From Actinomyces polynesiensis (GTDB taxonomy: Bacteria; Actinomycetota; Actinomycetes; Actinomycetales; Actinomycetaceae), in contig NZ_CCXH01000002.1 of NCBI RefSeq assembly GCF_000820725.1, positions 1 through 36,551 on the forward strand: a stretch of 36,551 bases of DNA. Direction: 5' to 3'. A model generated the notes under the pieces. It had not been told where the DNA came from, searched no databases, and worked only from the letters and a program-made list of their open reading frames with translations. The stretch's first letter is position 1. Each line of letters begins with the position of its first letter. Made by a program: the position numbers and the translations under genes. Shown one piece after another: positions 7,303 through 14,955 of the stretch.

Positions 7303-8628
7303 GTGCTCCACGCTACCTTTGCGACCCCTGATCTGACCGTGTTCTGCCGACTGGACGAGCTCGGTCTCCTCGCGGTGGGGCAGTGTCTTGAGTCGGACCG
7401 GGCGGTGATCGAGTGCCGGGTTGCGGAGCCGGATCCGTGGTGTCGGGGTTGTGGCAGCCAGGGGCTTTCTCGCGGGACTGATTCGCGGTTGCTCGCGCAC
7501 GAGCCGTTCGGACACCGCCCGACGACGCTGCTGGTCCGGATCCGCCGATACAAGTGTTCCGGCTGCGGGCGTTCCTGGCGGGAAGACCTCACCGCGGCGG
7601 CGCCCGCGCGAGCGAAGCTGTCTCGTCGCGGGATGCGGTGGGCGCTGGAGGGCATCGTGGTCGACCATCTCACGGTCTCGCGTGTAGCCGCGGGCCCAGG
7701 GGTGTCCTGGCACACGGCGAACACCGCGGTCCTCGCCGAGGGCAAGCGGGCACTGATCGATGACCCAGCCCGGTTCGACGGCGTCGCGGTGATCGGCGTC
7801 GACGAGCACGTCTGGCGCCACACCCGCCGCGGCGACAAGTACGTGACCGTGATCATCGACCTCACCCCGGTGCGGGACAAGACCGGACCGTCACGGTTGC
7901 TGGACATGGTCGAGGGGCGTTCCAAGAGCGTGTTCAAGACCTGGCTCGCCGCCCGTCCCCAGGCCTGGCGCGATGGTGTCGAGGTTGTCGCGATGGACGG
8001 GTTCCTCCCCCGCAAGCGGGAGGTGCCCCCAGGGTTCAAGACCGCTGCCGTCGAGGAACTCCCCGACGCGGTCGCGGTGATGGACCCGTTCCACGTCGTG
8101 AGATTGGCTGGCGACGCGCTCGACGAGTGCCGCCGCCGCGTCCAGCGTGACGCATTCGGGCGCCGCGGAAGGAAGGAGGATCCGCTCTACAAGGCCCGCC
8201 GCACCCTCCACACCGGAGCCGGGCTGCTCACCGAGAAGCAGCAGACCCGCCTCGAGGAGCTGTTCGCCGACGAGCAGCATGTCGAGGTCGAGGCGACCTG
8301 GGGCATCTATCAGCGGATGGTCACCGCCTACCGGGAACCTGACCGGGGACTCGGGAAGTTCGTCATGCAGCAACTCATCGACTCCCTCACAAGCGGCATC
8401 CCGGCCGGACTTGTCGAACTGCGCAAGCTCGGCCAGACACTGAAGCAACGCGCCATCGACGTGCTCGCGTTCTTCGACCGGCCCGGCACCAGCAACGGTC
8501 CCACGGAGGCGATCAACGGGCGCCTCGAACACCTCCGCGGCTCCGCCCTGGGCTTCCGGAACCTGACGAACTACATCTCACGGAGTCTGCTCGAAGCCGG
8601 CGGCTTCAGACCCCACCTACACCCTTGA
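7303..8628 (+). CDS. ISL3-family transposase
   Basis: This 441-residue protein is full length for the family and catalyses transposition of the surrounding element. The start is a GTG. Two N-terminal cysteine pairs (CRGCGSQG near residue 47 and YKCSGCGRSW near 83) form the zinc-binding domain. A helix-turn-helix segment follows (LTVSRVAAGPGVSWHTANTA). The DDE triad is present: VIGVDEHVWR, VVAMDGF and GPTEAINGRLE. No frameshift or stop is seen, so it may be active and could act in trans on related ends in this window. Confidence 0.95.
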   Translation: MLHATFATPDLTVFCRLDELGLLAVGQCLESDRAVIECRVAEPDPWCRGCGSQGLSRGTDSRLLAHEPFGHRPTTLLVRIRRYKCSGCGRSWREDLTAAAPARAKLSRRGMRWALEGIVVDHLTVSRVAAGPGVSWHTANTAVLAEGKRALIDDPARFDGVAVIGVDEHVWRHTRRGDKYVTVIIDLTPVRDKTGPSRLLDMVEGRSKSVFKTWLAARPQAWRDGVEVVAMDGFLPRKREVPPGFKTAAVEELPDAVAVMDPFHVVRLAGDALDECRRRVQRDAFGRRGRKEDPLYKARRTLHTGAGLLTEKQQTRLEELFADEQHVEVEATWGIYQRMVTAYREPDRGLGKFVMQQLIDSLTSGIPAGLVELRKLGQTLKQRAIDVLAFFDRPGTSNGPTEAINGRLEHLRGSALGFRNLTNYISRSLLEAGGFRPHLHP

Positions 8629-8640
8629 TTACGAAGAGCC
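8613..8640 (-). repeat. right terminal inverted repeat of ISL3 element
   Basis: The reverse complement begins GGCTCTTCG and ends GTAGGTGG. It overlaps the last codons of the transposase, whose stop is 8626-8628. Confidence 0.88.
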
Positions 8641-8842
8641 GAACAACCACTCACTCCACTTGCGTTGCGGGGGCAGAAAGTGCCTCGTCAATTGTGTGGC
8701 TCCGACGACATGGAGTGATTGACAGCTCCCGAGCGTCAAGACTCCAATGTAGGGGTGCGCTGTTGAGGAATGTGCGGGCTGCAGGTCACAGCTCGTGAAC
8801 GGCTCGGCCACACGATCTGCGATTGTGCCAACGTCAGGTCCC
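8641..8842. other. short spacer, nothing recognised
   Basis: About 200 bases between the ISL3 right end and the stop codon of the minus-strand gene. I see no gene, hairpin or target-site duplication of the IS here. Confidence 0.5.
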
Positions 8843-10048
8843 TTAGGAGAGCAGGCTCTTCTCCGTCACGAAGGCATGCTCTCCGGTCTCGTCCTTCCAG
8901 CAGACGAGAGTGGAGGAGGTCCCTGCATCAGTGGGTGTGGGCGTCTCAAGTGCTGCTCTTGTCTCGCGGGCGGATTCGATGAGGGAATGGAACTCCTCCA
9001 TGATCTCCCGTTCGCTCTCCATCGTCGACATGTAGGCGGCGTTGAGTCTCCCGAGCTCTCTCTCGGTCGAGGCCCCTACGCGACCCGGGAGACGCTCCTT
9101 CCAGCCCATGTCTTGGACTCGAGCCTCGAGTTGCTCCTTCTCACGCTTGAGAACTTGTGAGCGGTCCTGCAACTGCTGCCAGAAACCGATGCCATCGTCG
9201 ATGACGGACTTCAGGTGCTCGATGGAGGAGCTGACCGACTTGGGGTTCTCCTGAATGTTGACGCAGACGCGGAGATAGGAGGTCCGGAGCTCCACGAACG
9301 ATGCGAGCAGTGCGCTGTGGGCGTCATAGTTTGCCTGCTGAACCTCGTCGAGGCCATCGACGTCGGTGATGTCACGGGACTCGACGAGTTGTCGGAACCG
9401 TGCGGCGAGCGCTCTCACGTCGCGCTCAGCGAATGCGAGGCGAATGAGCATGTCGTTCGAGAACGATCCTTCGAGTCCGTACTGTTCGTAGACATCGTCG
9501 ACGATTCTTGATGCGGCGAGTAGTTCGCCAGCATGCGTCGCCTCGATTCTCGCTATCGCCTTGTCCAAAGTGCTCTTGATGGTGTCGAGCTTCTGGTCGA
9601 CCTGCTTGAACTGCTGCATCATCACTGCGGTGCTGAGAGCTTGGACTGCAAGGATCGGTGCCACGACTGGCAGTGAGCTCGCCACAGCGATGAACGGTGC
9701 CTGGGCCACGATCCCGCCGGCTCCCATCACGGCGCTGCCGACTCCGTTTCCGATGGTCATGAGCGTGGCGGGGTTGGCGGTCGCGACGAAGAGTGTCGAT
9801 GAGAATGCTGCGGACAACGCGGTTGCCCCTGTGGCCGCGCCTGCGACGGCCACGGACATGGCACCTTGCGGCGAGACTGCCTTCGCTCCCGGGACATAGC
9901 TGCCGGTCGTCAGATAGCCCTCGCGGAGACTGGAGATCATGAGCTCCCGCAACTTGCCCTGAAACTCGAAGACGGCAAGCTCTGCTCCATCCTTGCCCAG
10001 GCGCCGAACCGCGACCTCTTGAGGCTGTGCTTCTGGTGGTGTGTTCAC
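8843..10048 (-). CDS. uncharacterised membrane and coiled-coil protein
   Basis: I do not recognise this 401-residue protein. It starts at a GTG (10048) and ends at TAA 8843-8845. Residues 1-60 are soluble and mixed. Residues ~62-148 are a long Ala/Gly/Val-rich hydrophobic stretch with no basic residues, enough for two to four membrane passes (VASSLPVVAPILAVQALSTA near its end). An amphipathic helical segment follows (QVDQKLDTIKSTLDKAIARI), then a mostly helical, charged region to about 370 with likely coiled coils, and a short C-terminal tail (TLVCWKDETGEHAFVTEK). There is no signal peptide and no enzyme motif. It is the only minus-strand gene between the IS block and the surface cluster. A small reading frame upstream overlaps its start by four bases (GTGA). 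A membrane-acting effector of a defence or toxin system is one possibility, from architecture alone. Confidence 0.8.
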   Translation of the reverse strand: MNTPPEAQPQEVAVRRLGKDGAELAVFEFQGKLRELMISSLREGYLTTGSYVPGAKAVSPQGAMSVAVAGAATGATALSAAFSSTLFVATANPATLMTIGNGVGSAVMGAGGIVAQAPFIAVASSLPVVAPILAVQALSTAVMMQQFKQVDQKLDTIKSTLDKAIARIEATHAGELLAASRIVDDVYEQYGLEGSFSNDMLIRLAFAERDVRALAARFRQLVESRDITDVDGLDEVQQANYDAHSALLASFVELRTSYLRVCVNIQENPKSVSSSIEHLKSVIDDGIGFWQQLQDRSQVLKREKEQLEARVQDMGWKERLPGRVGASTERELGRLNAAYMSTMESEREIMEEFHSLIESARETRAALETPTPTDAGTSSTLVCWKDETGEHAFVTEKSLLS

Positions 10049-10104
10049 GCCTCATCCTCGGGGTCCAACTCTATGCAGTCGGCGAAGGCTCGGTGCAGCT
10101 CCTG
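10045..10104 (-). pseudogene. C-terminal remnant of a gene coupled to the 401-aa protein
   Basis: On the minus strand the frame ending at TGA 10045-10047 overlaps the GTG start of the 401-aa gene in the GTGA arrangement typical of coupled genes. From its ATG it has 19 codons (MFAQELHRAFADCIELDPED...) and it is closed upstream by a stop after a few more codons. This looks like the tail of a partner gene whose body has been lost or frameshifted. Chance is possible at this length. Confidence 0.3.
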
Positions 10105-10156
10105 CGCGAACATGTGTCGAACGGGGCGTGAGCCTCATTCGTGTCCGGGTCCCACT

Positions 10157-10182
10157 CGTGAGAGTTGCGATGAACTCTCACG
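10157..10182. other. perfect 10-bp inverted repeat with 6-nt loop
   Basis: CGTGAGAGTT at 10157-10166 is exactly mirrored by AACTCTCACG at 10173-10182. It lies between the minus-strand 401-aa gene and the + strand surface cluster. There is no T-run on either side, so a terminator is uncertain; an operator or recombination-site remnant is also possible. The rest of 10105-10429 shows nothing recognisable. Confidence 0.55.
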
Positions 10183-10429
10183 TGCCGACGGTTCGCCGGA
10201 TGCCGGCAGCGTGGGGCTGGCCGGAGCTCTTGGCAACGGGCGGGGGAGTAGAGCACCGGGCTCCGCTCTGCAGGTGAATGGCGTTTTCGTGAATCAGATC
10301 ACATTGGATCCTGCCCCGGGGAGGGCTCGACGCGTGAGGACCCGCGAGATTCTGGGACTGCCAGCTCTCGTGTCTTCTGGGCTGCCGTGATGTGGACTCC
10401 CAGGGTTCGCAAAGCCTTTCGCCAGCTCC

Positions 10430-10459
10430 TTGACAGGTTGTCGAGCCGGGGGTGAGGAT
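10430..10459 (+). promoter_or_regulatory. candidate promoter of the GH30 surface-protein gene
   Basis: A consensus -35 TTGACA at 10430-10435 is followed after 18 nt by GAGGAT at 10454-10459, a weak -10. The start codon is about 108 nt downstream, leaving a long leader that contains the dyad at 10463-10490. Confidence 0.45.
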
Positions 10460-10462
10460 GAA

Positions 10463-10490
10463 CCTGAACGTGCATGGTTGCGTTATCAGG
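10463..10490. promoter_or_regulatory. imperfect dyad, candidate operator
   Basis: The 28 bases begin CCTGAACG and end CGTTATCAGG, giving outer CCTGA/TCAGG arms and inner AACG/CGTT arms around one centre. It lies a few bases after the candidate promoter, where a repressor such as a TetR protein could block transcription. Confidence 0.35.
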
Positions 10491-10566
10491 CTGGAGGCGG
10501 GTGCGAGGTCGCACCGCTGAACCAGCCGCTGCACAGACTGTTCTGCACAACGCTGGAAGGTCACAG

Positions 10567-13500
10567 ATGACACCCTCGACTCCTGCCGGTCCCCATGGCT
10601 CCCGCATCCGGAGGGGCCGCCACACACGTCTCCTGGTCTCTGCCCTGGCCGCGGCCGGCCTCGCGGCCGCCGGCACCACGGGTCTGGTCCCCGCCTCGCA
10701 GGCCGTGCCCGCCGCGACCGCCCCGGCGGCCAGCATCAATCAGGTGACCGTCACCCCCAACCCCTGGTACGCATCGGGCCCCTTCCAGGGTTGGGGCACA
10801 TCCCTGGTCTGGTTCGCCAATGCCACGGGGGACTACCCCGAAGAGCTGCGCTCCCAGCTGTACGACCTGCTCTTCTCCCAGGAGGACGGTCTGGGCCTGA
10901 CCATCGCGCGCTACAACATCGGTGGCGGCAACGCGAGCGACGTGCCCAGCTACCTGCGCGCCGGAGGTGCCGTGGACGGGTACTGGCGCCAGGATGCGGA
11001 CGGTTCCACCGGTCTCTACGGCGGCAGCACCACCAACTATGTCGACAAGTCCGCCGTGCGCGCGAACTTCGATGCCACTGACGACGCCTACTACGACTGG
11101 GACAAGGACTCCACCCAGCGCTGGTGGTTGGAGAAGCTGGTCCAGGACGACAACCTCACCGGTCTGGAGGCCTTCGCGAACTCCGCGCCCTGGTTCATGA
11201 CCGAGTCCGGCTATGTCTCCGGCGGCTTCAACTCCACGGCCCAGCAACTCAGCAGCGACGCCGTCCAGCAGTACGTCCAGTACCTGGTCCATGTCACCGA
11301 GCACCTCGAGGACCAGTACGGTGCCACCTTCAACACCTTGGACCCCTTCAACGAACCCAACACGAACTACTGGGGCACCGGCATCGTCAACGGTCAGCCC
11401 TCGGCTCGCCAGGAAGGCATGCATGTCGGTGCAGCCCAGCAGGCCACCGTCATCGATGCCCTGCAGAAGGCCCTGGAGGATGCGGGCTCCGACACAGCCA
11501 TCTCCGCCATGGACGAGACCAACACCCCCACCTTCGTCAACAACTGGACGTCCTATCCCTCCTCGATCCGCGACGCGGTGACCCAGATGAACGTCCACAC
11601 CTACTGGTCCCCGACCACGGAGCAGGTACGCGACCTGGCACGCAGCGCCGACAAGAAGCTGTGGATGTCCGAGGTCGAGGGCAACTGGGACAGCACCGGC
11701 TTCAACCCCTCCTCAACGGCGAATGCGCTGGGCTTCGCGGGCAAGATCGCTGACGACCTCAACGGCCTCCAACCCAATGCGTGGGTCCTGTGGCAGCCCG
11801 TGGAGGACTACTACAACATGCAACTCAAGGAGAAGCTGAACTGGGGCGAGATCGACATCGACTTCGACTGCCAGTACTACGACACCGTCACCGACCAGGC
11901 GCTCGGCACGACGGACTCCGCGCCTGACGGACACGGGAGTGCCTTCCTCTCCGACCGGCGCGTCGCCGACAACGGGGGCAGGACATCTGGGGTGGAGCCC
12001 TGCAGGATCCTGTTGAACTCCAAGTTCAACGTCCTGCGCAACTACACCAACTTCATCCGCCCCGGTGATTCCCTCGTTCCCACGAATGACACCGCTTCCA
12101 CGGCCGCGATCGGCGCGGACGGCACCTCGACCACCGTCGTGCACCGCAATGAGTCCACCTCCGCGCAGACCGTCACCATTGACCTCTCGAAGTTCGCGGC
12201 GATCGCCCAGGGCGCCTCCGCCACCGCCTATGTCTCGACGACGCCGAACTCGTCCGACGGGACGCCCTCGGAGATCATGGAGACCGGCCTGGTCGCCCAG
12301 GACCCCGTGGCCGTGGACGCGGACGCGAAGTCCGTGACCCTCACGGTCCCCGCCCAGTCGGTGACCACCATCGTCGTCGACGGTGTGTCCGGGACGTCCG
12401 CGGACACCGGCGTGCAGAGCGGGACCACCTACCAGCTCATCGGCGTCCAGTCCGACCTGGCCCTGAGCGCCACCACCTCCACCGACGGCAAGGCCGGTGT
12501 CTCCGTCGTCACCCCTGCCACCACCGCCTCCGCGGCCAAGGCCCAGACCTGGACCTTGCACGAGGCGGGACGTTCCGCGATCAGCGGAGCCCGCAGCTAC
12601 GTCCTCCAGTCCGCCTCCGGGAAGGTCCTCACCTCCGCCTCCTCGACGGTCGGCACCGGTGGGGGAACGGTCTCCGCCTCCGATCTGACCCTGGAGCAGG
12701 CGTCCTCCGACCCGAGCGCCCTGTGGACGATCGGCTCCACGGACGGTACCCGCACCACCTTCGTCAACCAGAAGACGGCCCAACCCATCGAAGTCGGAGG
12801 TCAGTCGAGGGCCAGCGGCGCCGCAGTGGACGTGTGGCCCAACAACGGGGGCGACAACCAGCTGTGGACCCTGCGCTCCACCACACCCACCGGCAGTGAG
12901 CCGGCAACGGCTGCCACACCTGCAGGCACCTCGCCCACGCTTCCCACCACGGTCATCCCAACGTACTCCTGGGGTGCCGGCGCACCCGCACCAGTGGCCT
13001 GGGACGAGGTCCCCGACACCACCTGGGCCACCCCCGGGCTCGTCACGCTCACCGGGACCGCGACGGACATCTTCGGCAACACGCTGCCCGCCACGGTGAA
13101 GGTCGCCGTCGGTGCATTCACCGTCACCGACCCGACGTCGATGACTGTCGCTTCGGGCACCACCCTCGCAGCCGTGCGGGCCGCGGCCCCCACCATTGTC
13201 GACGCACGTGTCGGAACTGATCCGGAGACGATCTTCGAAGCACCCGTCGTCTGGGACTGGAGCGGACTGGGCGACAGCTCCTTCGCGCAGGCCGGGGTGG
13301 TCACCGTCACGGGCACCGCCGAGTCCAACGACACCGACGCGGGCCCCCTGAAAGCGACCCTCTCCGTCATCGTTCTCGACGGAACACTGTCCTCCACCAA
13401 CCTGTGTGCCACGGGCAACTCCGTGACCGTGGTCGCGGCCTACACGGAGGGCAACTACAAGCCCGCCAACACCTGTGACGGGAACACGAACACGTACTGG

Positions 13501-14805
13501 TCGGACTGGGTGAGTGGGGGTCGCAGCGCGAACTCCCTCACCTACTCACTCGGTGCTTCCCGACAGATCTCCTCAGTCACCGTGACCTCGACCGAGCGTG
13601 CTCCCCAGGCGGTGACCGTGAAGTACCTGGACGATGCGGGTCAGTGGGTCGCCACCTCCGCGGGCCAGGTCAGCGGACTGACGACCTCGGCTCCCACGAC
13701 GGTCAGCTTCGACCCTGTCAGCACCACCCGGGTGAGGGTGGAGCTCGTGGAGAACTACTACGCGAAGATCTCCGAGGTGGCCATCAACACCCACGCTGCT
13801 GCCTCCGACGTGGCGACCCTTGCCGCTCTGCGCCTGGGAGCCACCTCCGTGGAGGGGTTCTCCCCTGAGACCACCGAGTACTCCCTGGACACCCCCGCAC
13901 AGGGGCTGCCCACGGTGGTGGCCGTGCCCACCGACAAGGACGCCCAGGTCAGCATCACGCAGCCGAGTGCCGATGATCCCCGGGCAACCGTCACCGTGGT
14001 CGCCGCCGACGGGAGGACCAGCAAGACCTACACCGTGACCTTCACCGACCGCACCGCACCGGTGGTCACGCTGACCGCCACCCCGGCCGAGCCCGATGGG
14101 CGCGACGGATGGTACGTCACCACACCCAGCGTGGAGGTGGCGGCCACCGACAACCAGAGCGAGGAGTCGACCATCGAGTACCGGCTGGTGGACACCGGCA
14201 CCGACGTCGCGGAGGACGACACGGAGTGGACCGCCTACACCGCGGCGGTAGGGATCCCTGAAGGGGAGCACACCCTTCAGGTGCGTTCCACCGACGAGGC
14301 GGGCAACGTCTCCACACCGGTGTCGGCAAGCTTCAGGGTCGACACCACCGCCCCCGAGGTCAGCGCCACGTTGTCGGGTCGCACGGTGACCCTGTCCGGT
14401 TCCGACGCGAACACGATCACCGTGCAGTACGCCCTGGGATCGGGCGCCTGGACCGGCTACGAGGGCCCCTTCAGCGTCCCCGACTCCGCCACCACGGTGA
14501 GCTACCGGGCCATCGACGCCGCGGGCAACACCTCCGGGACGAAGACCCTGGACGTCGAGGCCGTTCCCACCGACCCGGACAATCCGACCCCGACCCCGAC
14601 GCCCACCGCGCCCTCCGACGGCACCGGTCAGGGCCAGACCGGCGGCGGATCTGCGGGCACCGGTCCGGGCTCCGGCAAGGGATCCGGCTCGGGCACCGGG
14701 CTGGCACGCACCGGCGCGGAGCAGTTGCTCCCCACAGTGCTGCTGACCGCCACACTGGCCGCGGCCGGAGCTCTGGCGCTCCTGGGGCGGCGCAGGCGGG
14801 GCTGA
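10567..14805 (+). CDS. cell-wall-anchored GH30-type glycosidase (endo-beta-1,6-galactanase-like)
   Basis: This secreted 1412-residue enzyme probably cleaves beta-1,6-linked galactan side chains as in type II arabinogalactan. The ATG follows GGAAGG at 10554-10559. A signal peptide covers residues 1 to about 45. The catalytic (beta/alpha)8 barrel starts with GPFQGWGTSLVWFA and the IARYNIGGGNAS strand. The acid/base is E263 in LDPFNEPN and the nucleophile is probably E369 in LWMSEVEGNW. Accessory modules follow: a ricin-type beta-trefoil region (~620-768), a bacterial Ig-like domain, an F5/8-type carbohydrate-binding domain (~944-1076, with CDGNTNTYWSDW), a cadherin-like sandwich, and two Ig-like domains with NTSG and AGNVS motifs. 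A Thr/Pro and Gly/Ser linker leads to LARTG (1379-1383), a hydrophobic helix and RRRRG. Subfamily and substrate are inferred from motif resemblance. A strong hairpin follows the stop. Confidence 0.87.
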   Translation: MTPSTPAGPHGSRIRRGRHTRLLVSALAAAGLAAAGTTGLVPASQAVPAATAPAASINQVTVTPNPWYASGPFQGWGTSLVWFANATGDYPEELRSQLYDLLFSQEDGLGLTIARYNIGGGNASDVPSYLRAGGAVDGYWRQDADGSTGLYGGSTTNYVDKSAVRANFDATDDAYYDWDKDSTQRWWLEKLVQDDNLTGLEAFANSAPWFMTESGYVSGGFNSTAQQLSSDAVQQYVQYLVHVTEHLEDQYGATFNTLDPFNEPNTNYWGTGIVNGQPSARQEGMHVGAAQQATVIDALQKALEDAGSDTAISAMDETNTPTFVNNWTSYPSSIRDAVTQMNVHTYWSPTTEQVRDLARSADKKLWMSEVEGNWDSTGFNPSSTANALGFAGKIADDLNGLQPNAWVLWQPVEDYYNMQLKEKLNWGEIDIDFDCQYYDTVTDQALGTTDSAPDGHGSAFLSDRRVADNGGRTSGVEPCRILLNSKFNVLRNYTNFIRPGDSLVPTNDTASTAAIGADGTSTTVVHRNESTSAQTVTIDLSKFAAIAQGASATAYVSTTPNSSDGTPSEIMETGLVAQDPVAVDADAKSVTLTVPAQSVTTIVVDGVSGTSADTGVQSGTTYQLIGVQSDLALSATTSTDGKAGVSVVTPATTASAAKAQTWTLHEAGRSAISGARSYVLQSASGKVLTSASSTVGTGGGTVSASDLTLEQASSDPSALWTIGSTDGTRTTFVNQKTAQPIEVGGQSRASGAAVDVWPNNGGDNQLWTLRSTTPTGSEPATAATPAGTSPTLPTTVIPTYSWGAGAPAPVAWDEVPDTTWATPGLVTLTGTATDIFGNTLPATVKVAVGAFTVTDPTSMTVASGTTLAAVRAAAPTIVDARVGTDPETIFEAPVVWDWSGLGDSSFAQAGVVTVTGTAESNDTDAGPLKATLSVIVLDGTLSSTNLCATGNSVTVVAAYTEGNYKPANTCDGNTNTYWSDWVSGGRSANSLTYSLGASRQISSVTVTSTERAPQAVTVKYLDDAGQWVATSAGQVSGLTTSAPTTVSFDPVSTTRVRVELVENYYAKISEVAINTHAAASDVATLAALRLGATSVEGFSPETTEYSLDTPAQGLPTVVAVPTDKDAQVSITQPSADDPRATVTVVAADGRTSKTYTVTFTDRTAPVVTLTATPAEPDGRDGWYVTTPSVEVAATDNQSEESTIEYRLVDTGTDVAEDDTEWTAYTAAVGIPEGEHTLQVRSTDEAGNVSTPVSASFRVDTTAPEVSATLSGRTVTLSGSDANTITVQYALGSGAWTGYEGPFSVPDSATTVSYRAIDAAGNTSGTKTLDVEAVPTDPDNPTPTPTPTAPSDGTGQGQTGGGSAGTGPGSGKGSGSGTGLARTGAEQLLPTVLLTATLAAAGALALLGRRRRG

Positions 14806-14848
14806 CCCAGGGCCCGGCCGCCACATCCACGGTGGCCGGGCCCCTGGG
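14806..14848 (+). terminator. hairpin terminator after the GH30 gene
   Basis: The stretch from CCCAGGGCCCGGCC just after the stop codon pairs with GGCCGGGCCCCTGGG ending at 14848, with two bulged bases. It is very GC-rich and lacks a T-run, as is common for actinobacterial hairpin terminators. Confidence 0.65.
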
Positions 14849-14903
14849 CCCACCCTTGAGCCGTCACGACCGTCGACCCGCCGGCCCACCCGCACCCACC
14901 CCA

Positions 14904-14933
14904 GACATCCCACTTCACTGGTCGACATCCCAC
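14904..14933 (+). promoter_or_regulatory. direct repeat upstream of the sialidase-like gene
   Basis: GACATCCCAC occurs at 14904-14913 and 14924-14933. The 20-bp offset is about two helical turns, so a dimeric regulator could bind both on one DNA face. It lies 22 bp before the start codon, too close to be an activator site if transcription starts upstream. Confidence 0.4.
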
Positions 14934-14955
14934 ACAGTCGCAGGAAGGGTCATCG

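Larger units (their letters stand above)
7191..8640 (+). mobile_element. ISL3-family insertion sequence, apparently intact
   Basis: The 1450-bp element is bounded by inverted repeats at 7191-7218 and 8613-8640. These agree at 23 of 28 positions and start GGCTCTTCG, the usual ISL3 tip. It carries a single full-length transposase. I see no matching 8-bp target duplication in the immediate flanks. It sits beside an older decayed ISL3 relic of opposite orientation. Confidence 0.93.

Noticed and set aside
13573-14928. 451-codon minus-strand open frame, and similar long ones at 15166-17229, 19662-20852 and 34524-36062
   Set aside because: All are antisense shadows of high-GC genes, Gly/Arg/Pro-rich and without family motifs or start signals.
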